Assembly: GCF_024347295.1 (NCBI RefSeq)
Contig: NZ_AP025459.1
Location: 930,001 to 994,000 of the forward strand
Source: Vibrio artabrorum
Lineage (GTDB): Bacteria > Pseudomonadota > Gammaproteobacteria > Enterobacterales > Vibrionaceae
DNA length: 64,000 nucleotides
Reading direction: 5' to 3'
The notes under the pieces are model-generated. The model did not search any database and was not told the origin of the DNA. It was given only the letters and a program-made list of their open reading frames with translations. Below are positions 51,820-60,732 of this stretch, piece by piece. Numbering within the stretch: position 1 is the stretch's first letter; each line of letters opens with the position of its first letter. The translations under genes were made by a program, and so were the position numbers.

Positions 51820-53112
51820 TTAACGATAAAGAGGGAAGCGTTTGCAAAGCGCTTTAACTTGCTTGCGAACACGTTGCTCAACTTCAGCATTGCCTTCAGG
51901 GCTTTCAACTAAGCCATCAAGTACATCGCCGATCCATTCACCGATAAGTTTGAATTCTTCAACGCCAAAACCACGACTGGTTCCGGCTGGCGTACCTAAA
52001 CGAATACCAGAAGTCACCATCGGCTTTTCTGTATCGAAGGGGATACCATTTTTGTTACATGTGATGCCCGCACGCTCTAGTGCTTCTTCTGTTACGTTAC
52101 CTTTCAAGCCTTTAGGGCGAAGGTCAACCAGCATTAGGTGCGTGTCCGTACCGCCAGTCACAATGTCACAACCGCGAGTTTGCAACACTTCAGCGAGAAC
52201 TTTTGCGTTGTTGATCACTGAATCAATATAAGTATGAAACTCAGGGCCAAGCGCTTCGCCAAACGCCACGGCTTTAGCCGCGATAACGTGCATCAGCGGG
52301 CCGCCTTGTAGACCCGGGAACACGGCAGAATTGATCTTTTTGTTGATGTCTTCGTGGTTAGTCAGAATCATACCGCCGCGTGGGCCACGCAATGTTTTGT
52401 GTGTTGTTGTCGTGACGACGTGCGCGTGTGGTAGAGGGCTAGGGTGGGCACCTGTCGCGATAAGGCCAGCAATGTGTGCCATATCGACCATTAGGATAGC
52501 GCCAACTTCGTCCGCGATTTCACGGAATTTAGCGAAATCAATCACGCGTGGGATGGCACTGCCCCCTGCAATAATCATTTTTGGTTGGCTTTCGATAGCT
52601 AAAGCACGAACGGCTTGGTAATCGATTTCAAGTGTGTCGCGATCAACACCATATTGCACCGCATTGAACCACTTACCTGACATGGCAGGACGTGCCCCAT
52701 GTGTCAGGTGACCACCAGCGTCTAAAGACATACCAAGAATGGTGTCGCCCGGTTGAAGTAGGGCAAGTTTGACTGCGCCGTTTGCCTGAGCGCCCGAGTG
52801 CGGCTGTACGTTTGCGTATTCACACTTGAACAACTGTTTGGCGCGTTCTATCGCAATGGATTCGACCGTGTCAACGTGCTCGCAACCGCCGTAATAACGA
52901 CGGCCTGGGTAACCTTCTGCGTATTTGTTGGTTAGGCAGGTGCCTTGTGCTTGCATTACGGCTTTAGAAACGATGTTCTCAGACGCAATCAGTTCGATTT
53001 GTTCGTTTTGGCGAGTGTTCTCTGCTTGGATTCCGGCAAACACAGCGTCATCGGTTGCCGATAAGTTGGTAGTGAAAAAGCTGTCTAAGCTATGGTTTTG
53101 GTAAGCGTTCAT
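51820..53112 (-). CDS. glyA: Serine hydroxymethyltransferase
   Basis: The 430-residue PLP enzyme interconverts serine and glycine with tetrahydrofolate. Motifs present: [31 protein letters not shown], and the PLP-Lys motif [15 protein letters not shown]. It starts the glyA-gcvH-gcvP operon, linking glycine cleavage to serine synthesis. Many vibrios carry a second glyA on chromosome I; this copy is the glycine-cleavage-linked one. AAAGG lies upstream of ATG 53112. Confidence 0.96.
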   Translation of the reverse strand: MNAYQNHSLDSFFTTNLSATDDAVFAGIQAENTRQNEQIELIASENIVSKAVMQAQGTCLTNKYAEGYPGRRYYGGCEHVDTVESIAIERAKQLFKCEYANVQPHSGAQANGAVKLALLQPGDTILGMSLDAGGHLTHGARPAMSGKWFNAVQYGVDRDTLEIDYQAVRALAIESQPKMIIAGGSAIPRVIDFAKFREIADEVGAILMVDMAHIAGLIATGAHPSPLPHAHVVTTTTHKTLRGPRGGMILTNHEDINKKINSAVFPGLQGGPLMHVIAAKAVAFGEALGPEFHTYIDSVINNAKVLAEVLQTRGCDIVTGGTDTHLMLVDLRPKGLKGNVTEEALERAGITCNKNGIPFDTEKPMVTSGIRLGTPAGTSRGFGVEEFKLIGEWIGDVLDGLVESPEGNAEVEQRVRKQVKALCKRFPLYR

Positions 53113-53529
53113 TGTCGAGACCTTTCATTAAGCTAATGGTGATTGTTTTTATAATCCATTAGGTCTTACATTAATTTCTGCATCGGAATCGTTTGCATTA
53201 TTAGTGGTATAAACATACTTTTATTGCGTCAAATCGATCATTGTAGGGGCGATGCAGCACGAATTGGTACCCAAAAATCGGGTGAAAAACAACTATTACA
53301 AATTTCAAAACACTCATTTTTGCTAGCTTAAGTGGTATGTTTTCAGCTAACAAGTCGATAACATAGCCCTGTTAAATTCAATTTTCAACAATAATTTCCA
53401 ATAGGAAACAGTTTTTCTTATTTTGTTACAGGGAGCACGCTTTATTTCTGAGACTACTCTTTAATCAATAAAGTGCTTCATGCCACAATCAAATGAATAG
53501 ATAAAATGCACAATACGAATGAGGGACCT
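53113..53529. promoter_or_regulatory. Divergent promoter region of glyA and the XRE-cupin regulator
   Basis: This is a 417-bp divergent region. A PurR-like sequence TCGGAATCGTTTGCAT (53183-53198) matches 12 of 16 positions of ACGCAAACGTTTGCGT. It lies about 70-85 bp upstream of glyA. No glycine riboswitch signature was seen. GAGGG (53521-53525) is the ribosome binding site for the regulator. The middle portion (53300-53450) is AT-rich and shows nothing else I can name. Confidence 0.4.
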
Positions 53530-54153
53530 ATGTCAGAAGACATCTACGATGAGTACCCATCTTTAACCTTGGCGAAGGAAACGCTAGATCAGAATATTGA
53601 GCCTCTTAAATTGGGTCAGCGCATAAAAGATATCCGCAGTAAGCTCGGAATCACGCTGGAAGAGGCGAGTCAACGTACCGGATTAGCACGTTCAACATTG
53701 AGTAAAATTGAGAACGAACAAATTTCACCAACCTTTCAAGCGATGCAGAAGTTGGCGGTAGGTTTGCAAATCGATATGCCTCAACTCTTTGAACCACCAA
53801 GGAAAAAAGTCGCAACTGGGCGTCGAGATTTAACCAAGGCTGGCCAAGGAAAACCTCATCCCACTCCAACTTATGAACATGAGTTGCTTGCCACTGAACT
53901 TTCTAATAAGAAGATGATGCCGTTTAAAAGCCGTGTAAGAGCTCGTGCTTTTGAAGAGTACAATGATTGGGTGCGTCACGATGGTGAAGAGTTTTTGATG
54001 ATTATCTCTGGCGATGTAATGTTCTATTCAGAATTTTACGAACCCGTTCCTATGAGCGAAGGCGATAGCTTATATTACGACGCGAATATGGGACACATGC
54101 TGATATCCACTAGCTCAGAAGATGCGCTGATTTTGTGGGTGACCGCAAAATAA
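53530..54153 (+). CDS. XRE-family regulator with C-terminal cupin domain
   Basis: This 207-residue protein has an HTH (about residues 27-80: RIKDIRSKLGITLEEASQRT and LARSTLSKIENEQISPTFQA), a basic linker, and a cupin ligand-binding domain (about 135-205, with RHDGEEFLMIISGDVMFYSE and GDSLYYDANMGHM). GAGGG upstream sets ATG 53530; an earlier in-frame ATG at 53506 lacks one. It is divergent from glyA-gcvH-gcvP and followed by gcvT. The same gene order surrounds the V. cholerae gcv locus, so it likely controls glycine cleavage. Effector is unknown. Confidence 0.85.
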   Translation: MSEDIYDEYPSLTLAKETLDQNIEPLKLGQRIKDIRSKLGITLEEASQRTGLARSTLSKIENEQISPTFQAMQKLAVGLQIDMPQLFEPPRKKVATGRRDLTKAGQGKPHPTPTYEHELLATELSNKKMMPFKSRVRARAFEEYNDWVRHDGEEFLMIISGDVMFYSEFYEPVPMSEGDSLYYDANMGHMLISTSSEDALILWVTAK

Positions 54154-54595
54154 ATCAACAAAATGAGAATTTCCTATAGTGAATGCAACCGTTTGCTAAC
54201 GCGACTAATGTGACCAAATTGGCGAGGTGTTGTGCTAAAACCACTCAATATCATCTCTTTTATCGGGCGATATCGAGCTTCCAATGGGTTAACTGTCACA
54301 TTTTGATCTGTTTTCATCTTGTTAAGGGGGCAAAATTGTCGCATGCTTGTTTATTATAATAAACACGGTTTACTCATGTCGATTCAAGTTTACGGAAGTG
54401 AATGATTAAAAGTGATTGGTAAAGGTTTTTGATCGCAGCCTTTATTTATAACGCTAACGATAAGACCTGAGTAAAAGACATCCTTTTTGCTATCTGCTCT
54501 TTCTAATGGAATTCACACTCGTTAGGACGACTCGACATAGAGATATAAGTGGCAGGCTTGGTATAGGAAAGCCTGCATGCTTCATGGAGAATAAA
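54154..54595. promoter_or_regulatory. Long gcvT leader with a PurR-like box and a hairpin
   Basis: This 442-bp region precedes gcvT. ATGCAACCGTTTGCTA (54183-54198) matches 12 of 16 positions of the PurR consensus, including the central CGTTTGC. Near the 3' end, GCAGGCTT / AAGCCTGC (54552-54559 / 54569-54576) is a perfect 8-bp hairpin ending 20 nt before the start codon; it may affect translation. I looked for a glycine riboswitch and did not recognise one. GGAGA precedes ATG 54596. Confidence 0.4.
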
Positions 54596-55729
54596 ATGAC
54601 TCAAGAACACGCTCATCAAGACCTACTAAAAACACCGCTGCATGCACTTCACGTTGAAGAGGGCGCAAAAATGGTGCCTTTCGCTGGCTATGATATGCCC
54701 GTTCAGTACCCATTAGGTGTAAAGAAAGAGCACTTACACACTCGTGCTGCTGCCGGTCTTTTTGATGTTTCTCACATGGGGCAACTTCGTCTTCATGGCG
54801 CTAATGCCGCAGCTGTCTTAGAATCTTTGGTTCCTGTCGATATTATTGACCTTCCTTCCGGTAAGCAGCGCTATGCGTTCTTTACCAATGAACAGGGCGG
54901 CATTATGGACGATCTGATGGTTGCTAATCTAGGCGATCACCTATTTGTTGTTGTCAATGCAGCGTGTAAGGCACAGGACATCGATCATCTCACGGCACAC
55001 CTTCCTGCTGATGTCGAGATGGAAGTGATTGATGACCGCGCTCTGTTAGCACTTCAAGGCCCTAAAGCGTCTGAGGTTCTTGCTCGTTTCCAACCAAGCG
55101 TTGCAGAGATGCTGTTCATGGATGTGCAAAAAATCGATATCGATGGCGTTGAATGCATCGTGAGCCGCAGTGGTTATACCGGTGAAGATGGCTACGAGAT
55201 CTCAGTTCCTAACGATCACGCAGAAGCATTGGCGCGTAAGCTAACCTCAGAAGCTGAAGTTGAGTGGATTGGCCTTGGTGCTCGTGATTCCCTTCGTCTT
55301 GAGTGTGGTTTGTGTTTATACGGTCACGATTTAGATACAACGACAACACCAGTAGAAGCTAGCCTTTTATGGGGCATCCAAAAAGTTCGTCGTACTGATG
55401 GTGAGCGTGCAGGCGGTTTCCCGGGTGCCGATATCATCCTTGAGCAAATCGCAACCAAAGATGTTCAACGTAAGCGTGTTGGGCTTGTTGGTCAAACTAA
55501 GGCACCTGTCCGTGAAGGTGCTGAATTGTTTGATGCCGAAGATAACAAGATTGGTGTGGTAACCAGCGGTACGGCTGGGCCTAACGCGGGTAAGCCAGTT
55601 TCTATGGCCTATGTGCGTAGCGACCTCGCGGTGATTGGTACTGAGGTTTTCGCTGAAGTGCGTGGTAAGAAACTGCCAATGACAGTAGAAAAAATGCCAT
55701 TCGTTCCTCAGCGTTACTACCGTGGCTAA
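54596..55729 (+). CDS. gcvT: Aminomethyltransferase, glycine cleavage T protein
   Basis: The 377-residue THF-dependent enzyme takes the methylene group from aminomethyl-lipoyl GcvH to form 5,10-methylene-THF and ammonia. Motifs: FAGYDMPVQYPLGVKKEHLH, GLFDVSHMGQLRLHG with the catalytic Asp region, and RSGYTGEDGYEISVP. ATG 54596 with GGAGA upstream is the natural start; a frame extension to 54506 adds unrelated residues. It is separate from gcvH-gcvP, the usual Vibrio arrangement. Confidence 0.96.
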   Translation: MTQEHAHQDLLKTPLHALHVEEGAKMVPFAGYDMPVQYPLGVKKEHLHTRAAAGLFDVSHMGQLRLHGANAAAVLESLVPVDIIDLPSGKQRYAFFTNEQGGIMDDLMVANLGDHLFVVVNAACKAQDIDHLTAHLPADVEMEVIDDRALLALQGPKASEVLARFQPSVAEMLFMDVQKIDIDGVECIVSRSGYTGEDGYEISVPNDHAEALARKLTSEAEVEWIGLGARDSLRLECGLCLYGHDLDTTTTPVEASLLWGIQKVRRTDGERAGGFPGADIILEQIATKDVQRKRVGLVGQTKAPVREGAELFDAEDNKIGVVTSGTAGPNAGKPVSMAYVRSDLAVIGTEVFAEVRGKKLPMTVEKMPFVPQRYYRG

Positions 55730-55760
55730 TCGCTTTTAAGAAAAGATCACCAATTTAACC

Positions 55761-55809
55761 AAAGCCTACTGTTACTCAATTTATTGAGGATATTAACAGT
55801 AGGCTTTTT
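55761..55809 (+). terminator. Terminator of gcvT
   Basis: AAAGCCTACTGTTA / TAACAGTAGGCTTT with an inner CTCAA/TTGAG stem, followed by T-tract. Strong intrinsic terminator. Confidence 0.88.
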
Positions 55810-55989
55810 GTCGATTGGGCGGTATCAACTCGGTTGAATATCATTGGAAACGGCGGCCTAGACATGGATGTATAAAGTAAGCGTTGTGGTAAACCTCTTA
55901 CAAATTGTTACTATACTAAAGGTGCGACGTGCTATTGTGTCGATTCATCATTCTTGTCAATAAGTAGTAAGGGTTACAAGGGGTTATCT

Positions 55990-57042
55990 ATGTCTATCAA
56001 CCATATAATGCGTCCGCTTCACAAAGCCGTTTTGGGGCTGTTAGCGCCATTTATTGTCACGTCAAGTGTTATGGCGGCAGAAAATACGCTCGAAGCGGCT
56101 CCTAACGTCGAGGTAACGCCTTATATCGTTAATGGTAGCAATGCATCGGTAACGGATTTTCCTTCAATGGCAAGCTTGTTTATTGATCGTATTGATTATG
56201 ATGGTCTTTACTCCGTTGGCTCCTACTGTGGCGGAACAATTTTAGATCCTACGCATATTTTAACGGCAGCACACTGTATTTATGGCGATAAGGAGGCTCA
56301 GTTATTTACGGTTGTCATCCCTCAATTACAAGATACCTCGCAATTCCCTTATGGAAACGTTGAAAAAGTCCGAGTCTCTGAGGTGTATTATCGCGATGAT
56401 TACTCGAACAGTTTGAACCAGCTATTACCAAATGATGTTGCCATCTTAAAGCTGGAAAGTGCACTCAATATCGATTCAGTTAACGATGTGGTTAATCCTC
56501 CGTTAAACGATGATTATCGTATGGGTGTCCATGACTTTGTTGCTGTAGGGCACGGTGATACGCGTTCAGGCTTTGACGGGACAACTTTGCTGCAGAAGGC
56601 TAACCTGAATTATGTAGATAACGCGACTTGTGCCTCAGCGTTCTCGGCAGGTTCAAACTTAACGGATAAACAAATTTGTTTTATCGGGGACTATAGTAAA
56701 GCCACAAAATTATATGGTGGTACGTGCCAAGGTGATTCAGGTGGCCCCGTGTATTGGAAAGATGGCGCGGATTACAAGCAAGTTGGAATCACCAGTTTTG
56801 GGCCAGAAATATGTGGTGGTAACCGTAAGGTGACGTCTGTATTTACTGAAATCTATGACTATAAAAATTGGATTGTTAGTGTGGTTGCTGGTAATGAAAC
56901 GGCTAAGTTTGTCTCAACGGATGCCAAACGATCAGCCTATGTAAACCGACCAATTTCGTTTGGTTCAAGCAGTGGTGGCAGTATTTCATTTGCTTTGCTC
57001 GGTATGCTGATGTTGGTCACAGGAATGAGAAAAGTGGCATAA
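55990..57042 (+). CDS. Trypsin-like serine protease with a GlyGly-CTERM-like surface anchor
   Basis: This 350-residue S1-family protease has a signal peptide (cleavage probably after SSVMA, about residue 28). Its catalytic triad is intact: His in ILTAAHCIYG, Asp in NDVAILKLE, and Ser in CQGDSGGPVYW. Paired cysteines surround His and Ser. The mature domain begins near YIVNGSNASV. The tail has SSSGGS, a hydrophobic helix, and basic residues (GMRK), fitting GlyGly-CTERM sorting by rhombosortase after type II secretion. ATG 55990 has AAGGGG upstream; a TTG at 55954 is less likely. Substrates are unknown; Vibrio relatives include VesA/VesB-type proteases. Confidence 0.88.
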   Translation: MSINHIMRPLHKAVLGLLAPFIVTSSVMAAENTLEAAPNVEVTPYIVNGSNASVTDFPSMASLFIDRIDYDGLYSVGSYCGGTILDPTHILTAAHCIYGDKEAQLFTVVIPQLQDTSQFPYGNVEKVRVSEVYYRDDYSNSLNQLLPNDVAILKLESALNIDSVNDVVNPPLNDDYRMGVHDFVAVGHGDTRSGFDGTTLLQKANLNYVDNATCASAFSAGSNLTDKQICFIGDYSKATKLYGGTCQGDSGGPVYWKDGADYKQVGITSFGPEICGGNRKVTSVFTEIYDYKNWIVSVVAGNETAKFVSTDAKRSAYVNRPISFGSSSGGSISFALLGMLMLVTGMRKVA

Positions 57043-57062
57043 CGTCGCGTTTTACATAGAGG

Positions 57063-57086
57063 GTAAGTCGACGCGTGTCGACTTAC
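57063..57086. repeat. Perfect 10-bp inverted repeat after the protease gene
   Basis: GTAAGTCGAC GCGT GTCGACTTAC, each arm with a SalI-like GTCGAC. It can form a stem with a four-base loop. No T-tract follows, so it is not a normal terminator. It could be a protein-binding site or an mRNA-stabilising hairpin at the 3' end of the protease transcript. Confidence 0.6.
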
Positions 57087-57144
57087 TGTGATTGGTATCA
57101 TCCTTAAAGGGGTAAGCAAACTTTTTTGGTCATCTAATGAGTGT

Positions 57145-57468
57145 CTAACTCAAGGTTAGAATCACTTTCCTGCTGTATTTTTCAATGATGTCATCAATCT
57201 CTTTAACTGTGTCATCAATCGTTTTTATCCCCGCTTGCACCGTCCGTTTCTCACTGGGTTTCAATGCTGAAAAAGCGTTTTTTAGTTCGTTTTCATTCAA
57301 CATATTCTGATGAAGCAATATCTCTTTGTAGGTTAACAGCCTATGCTGAATCACTTTGATCTCGCTCAGCGTATTTTTTGATTTTAATGCTTGTTTAATG
57401 CAAGGAAAGGCCAGTTCATATTGATTCGCAATTTCCAACTGTACGTCTTTGTCATTCTCAATTTGCAA
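57145..57468 (-). CDS. Small helical protein of unknown function
   Basis: A 107-residue, Lys/Glu-rich, predicted helical protein, with no membrane helix or signal. The likely start is TTG at 57468; AGGGA lies about 10 nt upstream and there is no ATG until residue 56. The central part (LNENELKNAFSALKPSEKRT) is predicted to be a helical hairpin. I do not recognise the family. It is divergent from the XRE regulator gene at 57658. The reading frame is open and the composition normal, but no homology supports it, so confidence is moderate. Confidence 0.45.
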   Translation of the reverse strand: MQIENDKDVQLEIANQYELAFPCIKQALKSKNTLSEIKVIQHRLLTYKEILLHQNMLNENELKNAFSALKPSEKRTVQAGIKTIDDTVKEIDDIIEKYSRKVILTLS

Positions 57469-57657
57469 TTTCTATTATTCCCTAATACTTGATATTCAAG
57501 TTCACTCGCTTGCACGTTTATGATAGATATCATGATGAAACGTAACGTTTTTATCGGCTGCATAATAGGCTGTTAATGGCTTATGTAAACGGCTGTTAGT
57601 CAATATGGTCTGCTTCTTGCTGAATTTAGGTCATAACTGTCCAGTGAGGGAAAGCTT

Positions 57658-57987
57658 ATGTCACAAGAGCCTATCGTGATGGCGTTGATTGAGCGTAGAA
57701 AGCAAGCTCATTTGTCGCAAGAAAAATTAGCTTCAAGTGCCGGGATGAGTTTGAAAACTTATCAGCGTATTGAACGGGGTGAGGCCGATATCAAAATGTC
57801 TCAATATCGTTCGATTATGAGAACCTTGAAACTCACAGATTTGGATGTCGTGCTTGATGTGGTCGGTGTGTCTCAAACGACCGCGGAAGATGTGACTGCT
57901 GCCAGTCGTTTATTGAACAGTGAAGAGCGGATGCTATTGATAAAGCTAATTCTCTCGGTCAAAAAACATCATTCGCTGCATCGGTGA
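57658..57987 (+). CDS. Small XRE/HTH DNA-binding protein
   Basis: A 109-residue protein with an N-terminal helix-turn-helix (about residues 10-60: KQAHLSQEKLASSAGMSLKT, YQRIERGEADIKMSQYRSI) and a C-terminal helical part (EERMLLIKLILSVKK). GTGAGGGAAAGC precedes the ATG. Target is unknown; neighbours are the small unknown gene and convergent arfB. Confidence 0.8.
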   Translation: MSQEPIVMALIERRKQAHLSQEKLASSAGMSLKTYQRIERGEADIKMSQYRSIMRTLKLTDLDVVLDVVGVSQTTAEDVTAASRLLNSEERMLLIKLILSVKKHHSLHR

Positions 57988-58017
57988 TGTGATTCGATGA
58001 GGCAGGGTATCAGCCAA

Positions 58018-58428
58018 TTAGCTCACTCTTCCACGAAGTTGCTTGGTGGTGCTTCTTTGCTTTTTCGATTCTAAGCGTCTTTTCTGAGATCCACGCGTTG
58101 GCTTGGTTGCTCTTCTTGTTTTTTGCACTTTTGTTGCCTCTAGGATCAACTCTTTCAAGCGTGCTAAAGCATCGTCTCGGTTTTGTTCTTGAGTCCGGTA
58201 CTGCTGCGCTTTAATGATAATCACGCCATCTTTGGTGATACGGCTGTCTTTGTGTACGAGGAGTCTCTCTTTATAGAAATCTGGTAGGGTAGAATGATTG
58301 ATGTCAAAACGTAAATGGATAGCACTCGATACTTTATTGACGTTTTGGCCACCGGCGCCTTGTGCTCGGATCGCCGTTAATTGAAGTTCCCAGTCTTGAA
58401 TCGAAACAGAGTTAGAGATGTGTAACAT
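58018..58428 (-). CDS. arfB: Alternative ribosome-rescue factor (peptidyl-tRNA hydrolase)
   Basis: The 136-residue class-I release-factor-like protein releases peptides from stalled ribosomes. The catalytic GGQ is at residues 26-28 in [13 protein letters not shown]. The C-terminal tail is very basic ([20 protein letters not shown]), as needed to enter the empty mRNA channel. ATG 58428 fits the family's usual length (about 140) with GGAT upstream; earlier in-frame ATGs at 58434 and 58461 add residues not seen in the family. Confidence 0.92.
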   Translation of the reverse strand: MLHISNSVSIQDWELQLTAIRAQGAGGQNVNKVSSAIHLRFDINHSTLPDFYKERLLVHKDSRITKDGVIIIKAQQYRTQEQNRDDALARLKELILEATKVQKTRRATKPTRGSQKRRLESKKQRSTTKQLRGRVS

Positions 58429-58575
58429 AAACATCCATGTTGAACGGTAATATGGACTCATGATACTGAATGTTGCTTAAGGTATCAGTAACTTTCTCAC
58501 AGATGGATCTCTGTGATGAAAAACAGTTTTAACGATGCATAAGGAATTATCCTTTAATGGGCATCGTATGCCTTG

Positions 58576-60480
58576 TTAGGCAATTTCGCTCATTTCGCTA
58601 CTGAGGAGTAAGCATACATTATTTCGCCCCGCTGCTTTTGCTTCGTATAAGGCTAAATCGGCGCACTTATAGTTGAGAGTGGGGTCATTGGTAATATTGG
58701 TCACTCCGCAACTGACTGTCACGATATCGTCGAACTCAATGCTGACTGCCACTTTTAAGCGGTTGAGTATGAACTCGGCTTCTTCGGTCGTGGTTTTCGG
58801 GAAAATAATACCAAACTCTTCGCCACCGATGCGCGCAACTAAGTCATTTTCACGACTTTCACGTTGTAAGGTTTTCGCGACTTTTTGAATCACGCGGTCC
58901 CCATAATCGTGGCCAAAACTATCGTTAATACGTTTAAAATGATCGATATCTAAGACAGCTAAGCAAGATTGACTTTGCGATGGAGAATGATCGACACGAC
59001 GGCATTCCTCGCGAAGTTCGAGGTCGAATTTACGTCGATTCCAACACTCTGCTAATGTGTCTTTTTCACTCAGTGCCCGGAGTTTTTTCTCGAGAGCTTT
59101 ATGTTTACTGATATCGACAAAAGACGCGACATAGAATTGAATGATACCCTTAGAGTCTTTGATGGTTTGTATTCTGAGTATTTCCGTAATTAACGAACCA
59201 TCTTTGCAGCGATTGACGACTTCACCTTCCCATACGCCTACTTTTTGGAGTTCAGTCCACATATTGATGTAGAACTCTTGAGTGTAGCGCCCAGAGGCAA
59301 ACATGGAAGGTTGACGGCCTTTTACGTCTTCGAATTCATAGCCGCTAACACGCGTAAACTCTTGGTTTACTTTAATAATTCTATTATTTCTATTGGTAAT
59401 CACCAAAGCCGACATACCGTTCATCGCTGCTTTGGCTACTTGGCTTTCGATACTGTTTTTTTTGTGGTTTCTATTCCAAAGCACGAAAGCGACTGAAATT
59501 ATTGAAATTAAGATAAACAAAGCAACGGATTGAATAACGGTTGATTGCTTGTCTTTAAGATACTGCTTTTTAAATTGTTGGTTTTGCATACGAATTACCA
59601 TATACGCTGGGTCCGACAACTGCGTTAAATTAGCATCGATTCTTGAGTGAAAGTACCAATTGTCACCATCAAAATAGCTGGAAGATGTTTCGCTTTGAAT
59701 CGACAGCCAAAGCTTTGGATATTGCTTTGCATAAGTGTTATCTGAATGTGCTTCAATTAAATGACCGAATGCTTCTTCAATATTTGGCCCTAAAATGATG
59801 TGGCCCAATTTATTAAGGATTACAGGCTCGGTTGCCGATGAACTTACTTGATAAATCAGACGCTTGTATATTTTTAGCATGTCTAGGTTTGCGATAAAGT
59901 AGCCTAAAATTCGACCTTCGGAAGTGACAGGTGTCATTATTCTTAGCACAGGAGCTAATGGGTAGGCGATTTCTCCATGGTCGAGTTCTAGATCGATGTT
60001 ATCCGATTTGACTTCACCAATGTGTAATTGTTGGAGGGTTTTAAAGTAGCTGCGGCTTGATTTATTCTGTAGCTCGTTACTGGGCACCATCGTCGCTTTT
60101 TGGTTGTTATAACTTAGGTTGAAAACTTCATTTCCGTCTAAGTCTAGGTAACGCAGGCGAGAGTAATATTGGTGGCTTTGTGCCAGTACCACCCATTGAT
60201 CATTGAGCGCTTGTTGATGATCTAATGAAGGGTCTTTAATCGCGCGCAGTAATATTTTTGAATCTGCCATTGAAGGCACAGCATTAAACGTTTCCTTCAT
60301 AATACTGGCTAGCTTGTGGAAGATGTATTCGATTTGATTTTTACTGGATTGCTTAATATTTAACGCGTAGTCAACGTCTATCCTATTAAATTCAGACTTA
60401 AAATAGAGGGCGGGAACTAATCCAAGAGCAAACAGTGTGCAGAGAAATTGGCCGATTAGTTTTTTTATATTTGTATTCAT
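58576..60480 (-). CDS. Membrane diguanylate cyclase with periplasmic sensor and PAS domain
   Basis: This 634-residue protein has a first membrane helix (about 8-28), a large periplasmic Cache-like sensor (about 30-300), a second membrane helix (about 305-325), PAS (about 345-465) and a C-terminal GGDEF domain with RIGGEEFGIIF. GGEEF is an active variant, and an RxxD inhibitory site (REND, five residues before it) is present, so it should make c-di-GMP and be product-inhibited. GAGGACAGTG precedes ATG 60480; a TTG at 60492 is less likely. The ligand is unknown. It may influence biofilm and the adhesin system (inference). Confidence 0.9.
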   Translation of the reverse strand: MNTNIKKLIGQFLCTLFALGLVPALYFKSEFNRIDVDYALNIKQSSKNQIEYIFHKLASIMKETFNAVPSMADSKILLRAIKDPSLDHQQALNDQWVVLAQSHQYYSRLRYLDLDGNEVFNLSYNNQKATMVPSNELQNKSSRSYFKTLQQLHIGEVKSDNIDLELDHGEIAYPLAPVLRIMTPVTSEGRILGYFIANLDMLKIYKRLIYQVSSSATEPVILNKLGHIILGPNIEEAFGHLIEAHSDNTYAKQYPKLWLSIQSETSSSYFDGDNWYFHSRIDANLTQLSDPAYMVIRMQNQQFKKQYLKDKQSTVIQSVALFILISIISVAFVLWNRNHKKNSIESQVAKAAMNGMSALVITNRNNRIIKVNQEFTRVSGYEFEDVKGRQPSMFASGRYTQEFYINMWTELQKVGVWEGEVVNRCKDGSLITEILRIQTIKDSKGIIQFYVASFVDISKHKALEKKLRALSEKDTLAECWNRRKFDLELREECRRVDHSPSQSQSCLAVLDIDHFKRINDSFGHDYGDRVIQKVAKTLQRESRENDLVARIGGEEFGIIFPKTTTEEAEFILNRLKVAVSIEFDDIVTVSCGVTNITNDPTLNYKCADLALYEAKAAGRNNVCLLLSSEMSEIA

Positions 60481-60732
60481 CACTGTCCTCAAAGAATCAG
60501 CGCAATACTATAGATTTAAAAAGGCATTTAATGTGATCTTCACCCAGAATTTAGATTAAGATTTGCATATGGCTACAGTTCAATAGCGACTTGTTTCAAA
60601 GGTGCTTATTTGTTGACCGAATAGTGGGCTCTTCTGCTAATCGCTGATACCTGCTCATCACGGCACGATTGTTTCGTGATGAGTAGGCAAATTTTCAAAG
60701 TTTGGAGTACTTGGCTGGATGTATTTTAATGA

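Noticed and set aside
53113..54595. Glycine riboswitch before glyA or gcvT
   Set aside because: I looked for the aptamer's conserved segments in both orientations and did not find them.
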